Part shown: positions 8,292 through 16,480 of the stretch, piece by piece
Layout of the letters: each line of letters opens with the position of its first letter
Position numbering within the stretch: the first letter of the stretch is position 1
Notes under the pieces: model-generated
Told to the model about the DNA's origin: nothing
Seen by the model: only the letters and a program-made list of their open reading frames with translations
The model's database searches: none
Made by a program: the position numbers and the translations under genes
Origin: Clostridia bacterium
Lineage (GTDB): Bacteria > Bacillota > Clostridia > Oscillospirales > Acutalibacteraceae
Reading direction: 5' to 3'
DNA length: 30,804 nt
Assembly: GCA_017480265.1 (NCBI GenBank)
Contig: JAFVAZ010000076.1
Coordinates: 1 to 30,804 of the forward strand

Positions 8292-9980
8292 ATGGATAAA
8301 AGAGCAGATTTAATAGAGCTAGATAAAGATAACGAAAACAATAATTTCATAAAAGATTTTATAAAGGCTGACATCAGCAAAGGAGGTCGGTGCGAAGGGG
8401 AAAAAATCCACACAAGATTCCCTCCGGAACCAAACGGCTACCTTCATATTGGTCATGCTAAAGCTATTTGCATCGATTTCGAGCTTGCAAAATTGTATAA
8501 TGGGCAGTGTAACCTGCGTATGGACGATACTAATCCATGTAAAGAAGAAGTAGAATATGTAGACGCCATACAGGAAGATGTCAGGTGGCTAGGGTTCGAT
8601 TGGGAAGATCGGTTTTATTTCGCCTCGGATTACTTTGAACAAATGTATGATTATGCGGTATCCCTTATAAAAAAAGGCCTAGCTTATGTATGCACAATGA
8701 CTGCAGAAGAAATGAAGCAAAATAGAGGCGACCTGACGACCCCTGCCGTAAGCCCTGAAAGAGACCGTCCAATAGCCGAAAGCTTAGATTTATTTGAAAA
8801 AATGAAAAATGGTAAATATGAAGACGGATCTATGACACTCAGAGCAAAAATAGACTTGACCTCCGGCAACTTTAATATGCGCGACCCCGTTCTTTATAGG
8901 ATTAATCATGCACATCACCACCGGACAAAAGATAAATGGTGCATTTACCCTATGTATGACTATGCTCATCCTATAGAAGACGCCATCGAAGGGATCACGC
9001 ATTCGCTATGCACGTTGGAGTTTGAGGACCATCGGCCACTTTACGATTGGGTGATAAATAATCTGGATTTACCTTCAAAACCGAGACAAATTGAATTTGC
9101 AAGGCTTAGCGTAAGCAATACAATCACCAGCAAGAGAAAATTGAAAATATTGGTAGATGAAAAAATTGTCTCAGGGTGGGATGATCCCAGAATGCCTACA
9201 ATTTCCGGACTGCGGAGGAGGGGCTATACGCCAAGCTCGATTAGGAATTTTTGCAATAGAATAGGTGTATCTAAAGTCAATAGTACAGTTGATTATAGCT
9301 TTTTGGAGCATTGCTTGCGGGAGGACCTAAACTTAAATGCAGATCGTGTTATGGCTGTTATAAGACCCTTGAAGCTTATAATAACCAATTACCCAGAAGA
9401 AAAAACTGAGTTGATCTCAGTTGAAAATAACCCAAATAAGCCTGAACTTGGAGAAAGGCAGGTGCCTTTCTCTAGGGAACTTTATATAGAGCAGGATGAC
9501 TTCATGATTTCTCCGATAAAGAAGTATTTTAGACTTTACCCCGAAAATGAGGTGCGTTTAAAAAGTGCGTATATCGTAAAATGTACAGGCTACAAAACTG
9601 ATAGCGCTGGCAACGTTATTGAAGTTTACGCTGAATATGACGAAAAAACAAAGGGCGGAAATACTCCGGATGGCAGGAAGGTAAAGGGAACCATTCATTG
9701 GGTAGACGCCAAAACAGCTTTAAATGCACAGGTGAGGCTTTATGATAATTTATTTACTACACCTGAGCCGGAAAAAAGCGAACAAAGCTTCCTAGATTAT
9801 ATAAATCCAAAATCTTTGGAAGTGCTTCAAAATTGTAAAGTTGAGTGTAATTTAAAAGATGCGAAACCCCTCAAGAGTTACCAATTTATGAGACTAGGGT
9901 ATTTTTGCGTTGATAATGCAGACAGCAATGAGCTTGTTTTTAATCGCTCTGTCTCCTTAAAAGATGGATTTAAGAAATAA
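8292..9980 (+). CDS. glnS: Glutamine--tRNA ligase
   Basis: The protein has 562 residues. The class I HIGH motif (PPEPNGYLHIGHAKA, HIGH at 52-55) and the GlnRS-type KMSKS region (ITSKRKL near residue 280, followed by DPRMPTISGLRRRG) are both visible. The C-terminal beta-barrel anticodon-binding domain is also present. The open frame extends upstream to 8274. ATG 8292 is chosen because AGGAGG (8280-8285) sits six bases before it and would lie inside the longer form. The ribosome site overlaps the gltX stop codon, implying co-translation in a gltX-glnS operon. Direct charging of tRNA-Gln is implied. Confidence 0.95.
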   Translation: MDKRADLIELDKDNENNNFIKDFIKADISKGGRCEGEKIHTRFPPEPNGYLHIGHAKAICIDFELAKLYNGQCNLRMDDTNPCKEEVEYVDAIQEDVRWLGFDWEDRFYFASDYFEQMYDYAVSLIKKGLAYVCTMTAEEMKQNRGDLTTPAVSPERDRPIAESLDLFEKMKNGKYEDGSMTLRAKIDLTSGNFNMRDPVLYRINHAHHHRTKDKWCIYPMYDYAHPIEDAIEGITHSLCTLEFEDHRPLYDWVINNLDLPSKPRQIEFARLSVSNTITSKRKLKILVDEKIVSGWDDPRMPTISGLRRRGYTPSSIRNFCNRIGVSKVNSTVDYSFLEHCLREDLNLNADRVMAVIRPLKLIITNYPEEKTELISVENNPNKPELGERQVPFSRELYIEQDDFMISPIKKYFRLYPENEVRLKSAYIVKCTGYKTDSAGNVIEVYAEYDEKTKGGNTPDGRKVKGTIHWVDAKTALNAQVRLYDNLFTTPEPEKSEQSFLDYINPKSLEVLQNCKVECNLKDAKPLKSYQFMRLGYFCVDNADSNELVFNRSVSLKDGFKK

Positions 9981-10009
9981 CTGCGAGAAATATGAACCTA
10001 GCTCAATTT

Positions 10010-10036
10010 AAGCTCCTTTATTTGGGGCTTATTTTT
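10010..10036 (+). terminator. Terminator of the gltX-glnS operon
   Basis: AAGCTCC (10010-10016) and GGGGCTT (10024-10030) form a seven-base stem with one G-U pair and a TTTATTT loop. ATTTTT follows. It lies 30 bases after the glnS stop. Confidence 0.8.
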
Positions 10037-10280
10037 AATGTTCTTTATAATTATTCTTTCGCTAATATGGTTCCCACTTAATTTAAACACGAATTTTTGC
10101 TTCAATAATTTAAGATGAAATACTTTTGTAACTTTTTTGTAATTACTGCATTTTCTATATTTATTACAAAAAAATAGACCTTGTCAAACCCATAGAGTTT
10201 TTACTACGAGCTTTCGGATGGCTTGTTTTCGTTATTTTGTTGTGCATTTCGCACAAAAGGCTCTTTAAAAATAATTTGAC
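10037..10280. other. AT-rich intergenic stretch without a gene
   Basis: Between the glnS terminator and the next promoter no open frame with coding character was seen on either strand. The only structure noticed is a short hairpin, TTGTGC/GCACAA, at 10240-10256. No riboswitch was recognised. Confidence 0.4.
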
Positions 10281-10309
10281 TTGACGTAAAAAATAAGTTA
10301 CCATAGAAT
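10281..10309 (+). promoter_or_regulatory. Sigma-A promoter for the 3D-domain protein gene
   Basis: TTGACG (10281-10286), a 17-base spacer and TAGAAT (10304-10309) match the vegetative consensus well. It leaves an untranslated leader of about 110 AT-rich bases before the TTG start at 10427. Confidence 0.75.
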
Positions 10310-10426
10310 AACGATAGACAAAGAAAATTTCAATTCAATAATTCAAGATTTAACTTTTTGTTATATTTTTGTTATTAAATCATATCATATACTTAAGAGG
10401 TTAAATTTTGAAAAGGAGGATTTTAA

Positions 10427-11446
10427 TTGAAATATTTTAAGAGTTTAAATTACATAATAGGAAACAAGTGGAAAGAAGTGCTGGCGTGTACTGTTGCAGT
10501 GCTTATATTAACTACAAGTGCGGTATCTGTTTCATCGATTACAAATTATAAGATAATAGATAATGGCAATGAAAAAACTATAATTTCTTTAAGAAAAGAA
10601 GCAGGTAAAATCTTGGATGAAGCCGGAATAAAACTAGAGCACGGAGACAAATACTCAGTAGATGAATCCCAACCGCAAGAAACTAAAATAGAAATTCATC
10701 GTGCATTTGAAGTTGAGTTGAGTATCAATGGAGAAAGTAAATCAATTAAAACAACTAGGTGTACAGTTGGAGAATTCCTTGCATTTAATAATGTATCGCT
10801 AAAAGAAAATGACGTATTAAATTGCGACCTAGAAGATGAGATATCTGAGGGAAAAAAGATTGCTATTGATAGTGTTGAATTAAGAAATATAACAGAGCAA
10901 AAAGAAATACCATTTGAAGTGATCTCAAAAGAAACCGATCGCTTAAAAAAAGGAAAAACAAAAGTTGAAACTCCTGGCCAAAGAGGGATAAAAGAAATCA
11001 CCTATTCTCAGAAATATATAAACGGGCAATTAGTTGAAAGTAGCCCTGTATCTGAACGTATATTAAAAGAACCCATAAAGCAAGTCAATTTAGTAGGGAC
11101 AAAAAAGCACAACTCTTCGCACACTATATCAGATGCAAGCGGAGTGGCCACCGATAATCATGGAAATCCTTTAAATTATGTAAAAACTATTACAGGTGTC
11201 ACCACAGCTTATTGCGATAAAGGTAGGACGTCTACCGGCAGAAAGGCTCAATCCGGAGTTGTAGCGGTTGACCCTAGAGTCATTCCTTATGGCACAAAGC
11301 TTTTCATCCCAGGTTATGGTTACGCGGTAGCTGGCGATACCGGAGGCGCTATGAGAAGCGGCAAAGTGCTAATCGATGTTTGGTTTAGCTCAAACGCTGA
11401 ATGCAACGCTTGGGGCAGAAGAACTAAAACGGTTTATATTTTGTAA
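10427..11446 (+). CDS. Secreted DUF348/G5/3D-domain cell-wall protein (RpfB/YabE-like)
   Basis: The protein has 339 residues. It has an N-terminal membrane segment or signal (about 18-38), DUF348 repeats (about 45-140; for example TIISLRKEAGKILDEAGI and TTRCTVGEFLAFNNVSL), and a G5-like domain (about 150-225). The C-terminal 3D domain (about 260-339) carries the three aspartates that name it: Asp282 (VAVDPRVIPYG), Asp304 (AGDTGGA) and Asp317 (IDVWF). The 3D domain is a double-psi barrel related to MltA, and such proteins remodel peptidoglycan during growth or spore revival. The start is TTG with AAAGGAGGA six bases upstream. The gene has its own sigma-A promoter and terminator, so it is monocistronic. 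A catalytic role is inferred from the intact aspartates. Confidence 0.9.
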   Translation: MKYFKSLNYIIGNKWKEVLACTVAVLILTTSAVSVSSITNYKIIDNGNEKTIISLRKEAGKILDEAGIKLEHGDKYSVDESQPQETKIEIHRAFEVELSINGESKSIKTTRCTVGEFLAFNNVSLKENDVLNCDLEDEISEGKKIAIDSVELRNITEQKEIPFEVISKETDRLKKGKTKVETPGQRGIKEITYSQKYINGQLVESSPVSERILKEPIKQVNLVGTKKHNSSHTISDASGVATDNHGNPLNYVKTITGVTTAYCDKGRTSTGRKAQSGVVAVDPRVIPYGTKLFIPGYGYAVAGDTGGAMRSGKVLIDVWFSSNAECNAWGRRTKTVYIL

Positions 11447-11466
11447 GATTCAAAACATATAAAAAT

Positions 11467-11498
11467 AAAATAGACATGAAAGCTCATGTCTATTTTTT
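11467..11498. terminator. Bidirectional terminator between the 3D-protein gene and rplL
   Basis: A perfect nine-base stem, TAGACATGA (11471-11479) and TCATGTCTA (11484-11492), encloses AAGC. It is flanked by AAAA on the left and TTTTTT on the right, so it can end transcription from both convergent genes. Confidence 0.85.
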
Positions 11499-11527
11499 AT
11501 GGTGAAAAAACTTACCGTATAGATAAA

Positions 11528-11911
11528 TTATTTAACTTCTACTTCAGCGCCAGCTTCTGTGAGCTTTGTCTTGATAGCTTCAGCCTCATCTTTAGATACG
11601 CCTTCTTTGATTGTCTTAGGTGCTTCATCAACTAATCCTTTAGCTTCTTTCAGGCCAAGACCGGTGATTTCTTTGACGACTTTGATAACAGCGACTTTAT
11701 TTGCCCCGGCTGCCTTAAGTTCGATAGTAAACTCAGACTTTTCTTCGGCAGAAGCGGCAGCCTCAGAAGTAGCAGGTGCGGCTACAGCTACAGCTGCAGG
11801 AGCTGCTGCAGAAACACCAAATTCTTCCTCTAAAGCTTTTACTAATTCGCTTAATTCCAATACAGTTAACGCTTTAACTTCGTCAATTAATTTTGTAACT
11901 TTCTCTGACAT
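11528..11911 (-). CDS. rplL: 50S ribosomal protein L7/L12
   Basis: The protein has 127 residues. It has an N-terminal dimerisation domain (EKVTKLIDEVKALTVLELSELVKALEEEFGV), an alanine-rich hinge (about 38-58), and the C-terminal factor-binding domain with KVAVIKVVKEITGLGLKEAK. It forms the ribosomal stalk that recruits translation GTPases. An upstream in-frame extension to 11983 is rejected because GGAGG lies nine bases before ATG 11911. It follows rplJ by 86 bases and is the last gene of the transcript; rpoB does not follow. Confidence 0.96.
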   Translation of the reverse strand: MSEKVTKLIDEVKALTVLELSELVKALEEEFGVSAAAPAAVAVAAPATSEAAASAEEKSEFTIELKAAGANKVAVIKVVKEITGLGLKEAKGLVDEAPKTIKEGVSKDEAEAIKTKLTEAGAEVEVK

Positions 11912-11997
11912 AAATAAATACCTCCAAAATATTTTTAAAAATTTAACGATGTAATTTTGCGAGATTACTTTGAAAAGTTTCAAATTAAAGTAATCTT

Positions 11998-12528
11998 CTA
12001 TGCACTCTGCTTTTCAGCAATAGCATTTAAAGCAATCGCAAGAGATCGAATCGTTCCTTGTAGCACATTGGCTAACCCTGCTATAGGAGCGTTCATCGTT
12101 CCTAATACTTGAGCAATAAGGACTTCTTGGCTTGGCAATTTAGAAAGATTTTTTACTTCAGATTTATCTATCATCTTTCCATCTATAAACCCAGCTTTTG
12201 TTTTGAAAAATTCATTATCTTTTGCAAATGCACAAAGGATTTTTGCGGCAGAAACATAGTCATCGTGGCTCAGAGCTACAGCCGTGGTTCCTTTCAAAAT
12301 AGGGTTCAAGCCTTCTATTCCGGCTTTCTCTGCAGCTCTAGATAAAAGAGAGTTTTTTATAACGGAATATTCTACACCGGCTTCTCTTAGCTCTTTCCTA
12401 AGTTTAGTATCTTCTTCCACAGTAATGCCTTTGTATTCTACGAATACACCAACGCAAGAATTTTTGAATTTTTCAGATAATTCTTCTACAAACGCTTGCT
12501 TTTGAGCTAAAACCTTTTCACTTGGCAA
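11998..12528 (-). CDS. rplJ: 50S ribosomal protein L10
   Basis: The protein has 176 residues and is recognisable from its N-terminal FVEELSEKFKNSCVGVFVEYKGITVEE and the conserved YSVIKNSLLSRAAEKAG and GTTAVALS stretches. It anchors L7/L12 dimers to 23S rRNA. The start is TTG at 12528, with GGAGGTG about eight bases upstream. Expression is likely controlled by the L10 leader directly upstream, where L10(L12)4 represses its own mRNA in other bacteria. Confidence 0.95.
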   Translation of the reverse strand: MPSEKVLAQKQAFVEELSEKFKNSCVGVFVEYKGITVEEDTKLRKELREAGVEYSVIKNSLLSRAAEKAGIEGLNPILKGTTAVALSHDDYVSAAKILCAFAKDNEFFKTKAGFIDGKMIDKSEVKNLSKLPSQEVLIAQVLGTMNAPIAGLANVLQGTIRSLAIALNAIAEKQSA

Positions 12529-12556
12529 TAATATTCACCTCCACAAAAAGATGTAA

Positions 12557-12593
12557 TAAAAAGCTTCTTCCAACCAAAAACAAGGAAAAAGCT
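12557..12593 (-). terminator. Attenuator hairpin in the rplJL leader
   Basis: Read on the minus strand, AGCTTTTTCC (12593-12584) pairs with GGAAGAAGCT (12571-12562) with one G-U pair. TTTT follows. It sits between the L10-binding leader core and the rplJ start, the usual place for transcription attenuation in Firmicute rplJL leaders. Confidence 0.7.
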
Positions 12594-12686
12594 ATAAATA
12601 CTAATTTAAGTATAGATATCTCATCCTCGGTAGGCGGCTGAACCAACACTTACACTAAAAGTACCTACTGTCTTTGGAAAGCAGCT
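12594..12686 (-). ncRNA. Ribosomal protein L10 leader
   Basis: The transcript upstream of rplJ contains GACAGTAGGTAC, GTAAGTGTTGG and CGCCTACCGAGGATGAG. The GTAGG and CCTAC segments can pair. This arrangement is typical of the L10 leader, the site where L10 with L7/L12 binds for feedback control. It lies between a consensus promoter and the attenuator. Identification is from recalled motif features, not a covariance search. Confidence 0.75.
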
Positions 12687-12692
12687 TTAGTT

Positions 12693-12721
12693 ATATTAAC
12701 ATGCATATTTTTTTTTGTCAA
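12693..12721 (-). promoter_or_regulatory. Sigma-A promoter of rplJL
   Basis: On the minus strand TTGACA (12721-12716), a 17-base spacer and TAATAT (12698-12693) form a near-consensus promoter. Just upstream, at 12728-12750, a perfect A/T palindrome (AATTG-A7-T6-CAATT) could act as an UP element for strong rRNA-protein expression. Confidence 0.8.
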
Positions 12722-12885
12722 CTGTTAATTGAAAAAAATTTTTTCAATTTTACATAATAGTAACATTGGTGTCTACCATTTGTCTATCAAATTATCAAAA
12801 AACATGATTTTTTAAGATTTCGATGTTTGACATATTTTTCACTTTTTTAGCTTGGAAACCCTTGTGGTAATCGGGATTATTAGGT

Positions 12886-12993
12886 TTATTTTAATGTATT
12901 TATTGTTTGAAGAAGCTCATTAAAACCATCTTTACTGTTTGCAATGGTAATTATTTTATGCTGCAATAAGTTTAACGATTTAATAAGAATAAT
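12886..12993 (-). pseudogene. C-terminal coding remnant upstream of dxr
   Basis: A minus-strand frame reads IKSLNLLQHKIITIANSKDG and then FNELLQTINTLK to a TAA at 12886-12888. It has convincing protein-like composition but only about 35 codons, no start codon and no ribosome site. It stops upstream near 12993, just before the 13014-13051 palindrome. It may be the tail of a lost gene. The family was not recognised. Confidence 0.25.
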
Positions 12994-13013
12994 TTAATGT
13001 CAGTTATTTAAAA

Positions 13014-13051
13014 AATTATACCACAAAGTTTATCTGCTTTGTGGTATAATT
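13014..13051. repeat. Perfect 15-bp inverted repeat at the dxr promoter
   Basis: The left arm AATTATACCACAAAG (13014-13028) and right arm CTTTGTGGTATAATT (13037-13051) are exact complements around an eight-base loop. The right arm contains a TATAAT (13045-13050) that could be the -10 box of dxr, so the repeat could be an operator. On the minus strand the hairpin is followed by TTTTT, so it could also terminate leftward transcription. Confidence 0.6.
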
Positions 13052-13077
13052 ATAATATGATATGGGAGGAGACAAAA

Positions 13078-14241
13078 ATGAAAAAATGCATATCTATATT
13101 AGGTTCTACCGGGTCTATCGGGACGCAAGCTCTAGAAATCGCCGAAGAATTAGGTATAAAAGTATGTGCACTTGCTTGTAAGAGTAATGTTAGCCTTTTG
13201 GAAGAGCAGATTCGAAGATTTAAACCTGAGGTAGTAGCAGTAGAGTCCGAAAATAAAGCTAAACTGCTTAGAGATAACATAAAAGACTTACAGGTAAAAA
13301 TATTAACCGGAAAAGAAGGCTTGTGTAAGGCGGCTTCTTTCGGAAGATCAGAAATGGTTATAAATGCAGTGGTAGGTGTTGCGGGGCTTTTGCCTACGGT
13401 TTGCGCTATAGAGAATAAAATCGATGTGGCACTTGCAAATAAAGAGACATTAGTAGTAGGTGGAGAACTAGTGATGGATCTTGCTAAAAAAAATAATGTC
13501 TGTATTTTCCCTGTAGATAGTGAACATTCTGCTATTTTTCAATGCCTTCAAGGAGCAAATCTAAAAAAAGAAGTAAGGAAGTTGATCTTGACCGCATCCG
13601 GAGGTCCATTTTTCGGGAAAACTAAATTTGAACTAGAAAGCGTAACCAAAAAGCAAGCTTTGCGTCACCCTAGTTGGGATATGGGGCCCAAAATCACCAT
13701 TGATTCTGCTACGATGATGAATAAAGGGTTCGAAATCATAGAAGCAAAGTGGCTCTTTGATGTTTCCCCAGAAGATATAGAGGTACTAATCCACCGCGAG
13801 AGTATAATACATTCTATGGTAGAGTATAAAGATCACTCTGTTATTGCGCAATTGGGTACTCCTAGCATGAAATTGCCGATACAATACGCGTTAACTTTCC
13901 CGGAGAGGGTTAAATCAAGTGTACAGCCGCTAGATTTAGCGCGACTTGGTAAGCTTACGTTTTTTAAGCCGGATTATGAAACCTTCGATTGTTTAAAAAT
14001 CTGTCTAGAGGCTATCCGTTTAGGTGGACTATATCCGGCGGTGGTGAATGCTGCCAATGAAGTAGCTGTAGATTTATTTTTTAACGATAAAATTGCATTT
14101 CTGGATATATCAAAGCTAATCCGAAAAGTAATGAATACATATATTGGCAGTAAAAATGCTCCAAGAGAAGCTTCAAGCATAGATGATATTTTAGAAGTAG
14201 ATAAACTGGCAAGAGACTGGGCTAGTGAGTTTGCTAAATAA
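13078..14241 (+). CDS. dxr: 1-deoxy-D-xylulose 5-phosphate reductoisomerase
   Basis: The protein has 387 residues and catalyses the committed step of the MEP isoprenoid pathway, from DXP to 2-C-methyl-erythritol 4-phosphate with NADPH. Seen are the nucleotide loop GSTGSIG (9-15), the metal and substrate motifs VDSEHSAIFQC and SGGPF, and HPSWDMGPKITIDSATMMNKG. ATG 13078 is chosen over an upstream in-frame ATG (13039) because GGGAGGAG lies at 13064-13071. It begins the dxr-rseP-ispG-polC block; uppS and cdsA, often found just before dxr, are absent here. Confidence 0.95.
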   Translation: MKKCISILGSTGSIGTQALEIAEELGIKVCALACKSNVSLLEEQIRRFKPEVVAVESENKAKLLRDNIKDLQVKILTGKEGLCKAASFGRSEMVINAVVGVAGLLPTVCAIENKIDVALANKETLVVGGELVMDLAKKNNVCIFPVDSEHSAIFQCLQGANLKKEVRKLILTASGGPFFGKTKFELESVTKKQALRHPSWDMGPKITIDSATMMNKGFEIIEAKWLFDVSPEDIEVLIHRESIIHSMVEYKDHSVIAQLGTPSMKLPIQYALTFPERVKSSVQPLDLARLGKLTFFKPDYETFDCLKICLEAIRLGGLYPAVVNAANEVAVDLFFNDKIAFLDISKLIRKVMNTYIGSKNAPREASSIDDILEVDKLARDWASEFAK

Positions 14242-14272
14242 ATAATTATTTTAATTTTGATGAGGGAATATA

Positions 14273-15346
14273 ATGAGTGGTATTTTTTTAATTTTGATTG
14301 CGATATTTTTATTTTTGCTTTTGATTGTTTTTCATGAGTTTGGACATTTTGTATGTGCAAAACTTTCTGGAGTAAAAGTAAATGAGTTTGCTATAGGGAT
14401 GGGTCCCACCGTTTTCAGTATACAAAAAAGAGAGACATTGTATAGCTTGAGGGCGATACCGATCGGGGGCTTTTGTGCGATGGAAGGGGAGGACGAAGAA
14501 AGTAAAGAGATCCGATCTTTTTCAAATGCTTCTGTATACAAGCGGATGCTAATTGTAGTAGCCGGCGGCGTTATGAATATAATTTTAGCGTTCATTTTTA
14601 TGATGGTAATCTTGCTGCAACAAGAATCATTTGCCTCTACTAAGATATCCAAATTCTCGGAAAATTCTACAACTAGCCAATATGGTTTGCAAGTGGGGGA
14701 TACGATTAAAAAAATTGATGGCTACGGTATAAATACATACACAGATGTGGTTTTTGCACTTGCCATGAAAAAAGATTTCACTGCAGATTTCGTCGTAGAG
14801 AGAAACGGATCCCTTGTCGAGATTAGTAACGTTCACTTGAACACCGGCAAAGATAAAGACGGCAACACGGTAATCTCTAGGGATTTCTATGTACAGCCCA
14901 TCAAAAAAAATCTTGGGTCGTTTTTAAGGCAAACTTTTTTAGAGATCTTTTCAAATACCAAGCTTACTTATGTCAGTTTATGGAAAACCATCACAGGAGA
15001 GTATGGCCTAAACGCTGTATCTGGCCCTGTGGGTATGGCTGTAGTGATAAAGGACGCTGCGACATCGGGCCTTCAGGAAAATTTCTTAAAAGCAGTTAAC
15101 AATATCTTAATGATAATGATGGTGATTTCTGTAAGCCTTGGGGTTATGAATTTACTGCCTTTCCCTGCATTGGACGGAGGAAGATTAGTGTTCTTATTGA
15201 TCGAAGCTATAATTAGAAAACCGGTGGCTTTAAAGTACGAGGCGATAGTTCATAAGGTCGGGTTCATTATTTTACTTATGTTTATTTTATTTATAACATT
15301 TAATGATATTCTAAAATTGATAACGGGAAAGGGTCTGACAGGATAA
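14273..15346 (+). CDS. rseP: RIP metalloprotease (RseP/RasP, site-2 protease family)
   Basis: The protein has 357 residues and is an intramembrane zinc protease. The HEFGH motif (His21, Glu22, His25) lies in the first membrane segment. The third zinc ligand is in NLLPFPALDGGRL near residue 302, in a late segment. A central PDZ-like domain contains YGLQVGDTIKKIDGYGINTY. Family members cleave anti-sigma factors and leftover signal peptides in the membrane. GAGGGAA precedes the ATG. It starts 31 bases after dxr and ends 7 bases before ispG, so it is in the same operon. Confidence 0.94.
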   Translation: MSGIFLILIAIFLFLLLIVFHEFGHFVCAKLSGVKVNEFAIGMGPTVFSIQKRETLYSLRAIPIGGFCAMEGEDEESKEIRSFSNASVYKRMLIVVAGGVMNIILAFIFMMVILLQQESFASTKISKFSENSTTSQYGLQVGDTIKKIDGYGINTYTDVVFALAMKKDFTADFVVERNGSLVEISNVHLNTGKDKDGNTVISRDFYVQPIKKNLGSFLRQTFLEIFSNTKLTYVSLWKTITGEYGLNAVSGPVGMAVVIKDAATSGLQENFLKAVNNILMIMMVISVSLGVMNLLPFPALDGGRLVFLLIEAIIRKPVALKYEAIVHKVGFIILLMFILFITFNDILKLITGKGLTG

Positions 15347-15353
15347 TCTGATA

Positions 15354-16403
15354 ATGAAAAGAAGATATGCTAAAACAATAAAAATCGGAAACATAAAAAT
15401 AGGCGGAAATGAAAAAATCGCCGTGCAATCAATGCTAAATGTCCCCAGCGAGGATATAGAAGGAAATGTGGAGCAAGCTGTTTTTTTAGAAAATGCCGGG
15501 TGCGATATTCTAAGAGTTGCAATCCCCAATATGAATGCAATTAAATTAATACCAAAGATTAAGGAAAAGTTAAGCATCCCGCTTGTAGCCGATATACACT
15601 TTGACTATAAATTAGCTATAGAGTCAATCTTTGCAGGGATTGATAAGATTAGAATCAATCCGGGGAATATCGGAGGAGAAGATAAAATTCGGCAAGTTGT
15701 TAATGCCTGCAGAGAAAAAAAGATCCCCATAAGAATAGGTGTAAATTCCGGTTCTTTACAAAGGGATATATTGAAAAAATATTCTCATCCTTGTGCGCAG
15801 GCATTATTCGAAAGCGCAATGTGTCATGCCGCTTTACTTGAAAAGTTTGACTTTAATGATATAGTCTTATCGATGAAATCCTCAAACGTTTTGACAATGA
15901 TAGAAGCTTACGAATTGGCAGCTAAAAGCTGCATGTACCCTTTGCATCTGGGCGTAACTGAAACGGGGACAGAAAGCCTGGGTGCGATAAAATCTGCAAT
16001 TGGGATAGGATCACTTTTAGCTCATGGGGTAGGGGATACGATAAGAGTTTCTTTGACAGCTCCGGTAGAAAAAGAAATCTCTTGTGCCAATGATATTTTG
16101 AAGTCTCTTGGGTTAAAAAATGACGGCGTCGAGATTATATCTTGCCCTACCTGCGGCAGGACTAAAATTAATTTGATCGATATAGTCAAAGAAGCAGAAG
16201 AGCGGTTGTCTTTTTGCAAAAAAAACATAAACGTTGCTATCATGGGTTGCGTTGTGAATGGCCCCGGCGAAGCTAAAGAAGCTGATATTGGCATAGCAGG
16301 TGGCGATGGGGTAGGGGTTATATTTAAAAAAGGTGAAATTTTAAAAAAAGTAAAGGAAGATATGTTGATATCAGAATTGATAAGTGAGATCAATAAGTTG
16401 TAA
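15354..16403 (+). CDS. ispG: (E)-4-hydroxy-3-methylbut-2-enyl-diphosphate synthase
   Basis: The protein has 349 residues and is the penultimate MEP-pathway enzyme, a [4Fe-4S] protein. The TIM-barrel N-terminus includes VQSMLNVPSEDIEGNVEQ and RINPGNIG. The C-terminal domain holds the cluster ligands Cys264 and Cys267 (CPTCGRT), Cys299 (MGCVVNGPGEA) and probable ligand Glu306. Coupling with dxr and the membrane protease is the usual clostridial arrangement. Confidence 0.96.
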   Translation: MKRRYAKTIKIGNIKIGGNEKIAVQSMLNVPSEDIEGNVEQAVFLENAGCDILRVAIPNMNAIKLIPKIKEKLSIPLVADIHFDYKLAIESIFAGIDKIRINPGNIGGEDKIRQVVNACREKKIPIRIGVNSGSLQRDILKKYSHPCAQALFESAMCHAALLEKFDFNDIVLSMKSSNVLTMIEAYELAAKSCMYPLHLGVTETGTESLGAIKSAIGIGSLLAHGVGDTIRVSLTAPVEKEISCANDILKSLGLKNDGVEIISCPTCGRTKINLIDIVKEAEERLSFCKKNINVAIMGCVVNGPGEAKEADIGIAGGDGVGVIFKKGEILKKVKEDMLISELISEINKL

Positions 16404-16480
16404 GTTAAAAATTTTTCCTCATGCTACCGAGTAATAATTCAGTAGAATTAATTTCAGTAGAAAATAAGAAGGTTGTTAAA

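Noticed and set aside
10240..10256. Small TTGTGC/GCACAA hairpin as a terminator or riboswitch
   Set aside because: The stem is only six bases, it has no T tail, and it lies upstream of the promoter of the next gene.
11559..11954. A 131-codon plus-strand Ala/Ser-rich frame
   Set aside because: It is antisense to rplL, and its alanine and serine runs mirror the L7/L12 hinge.
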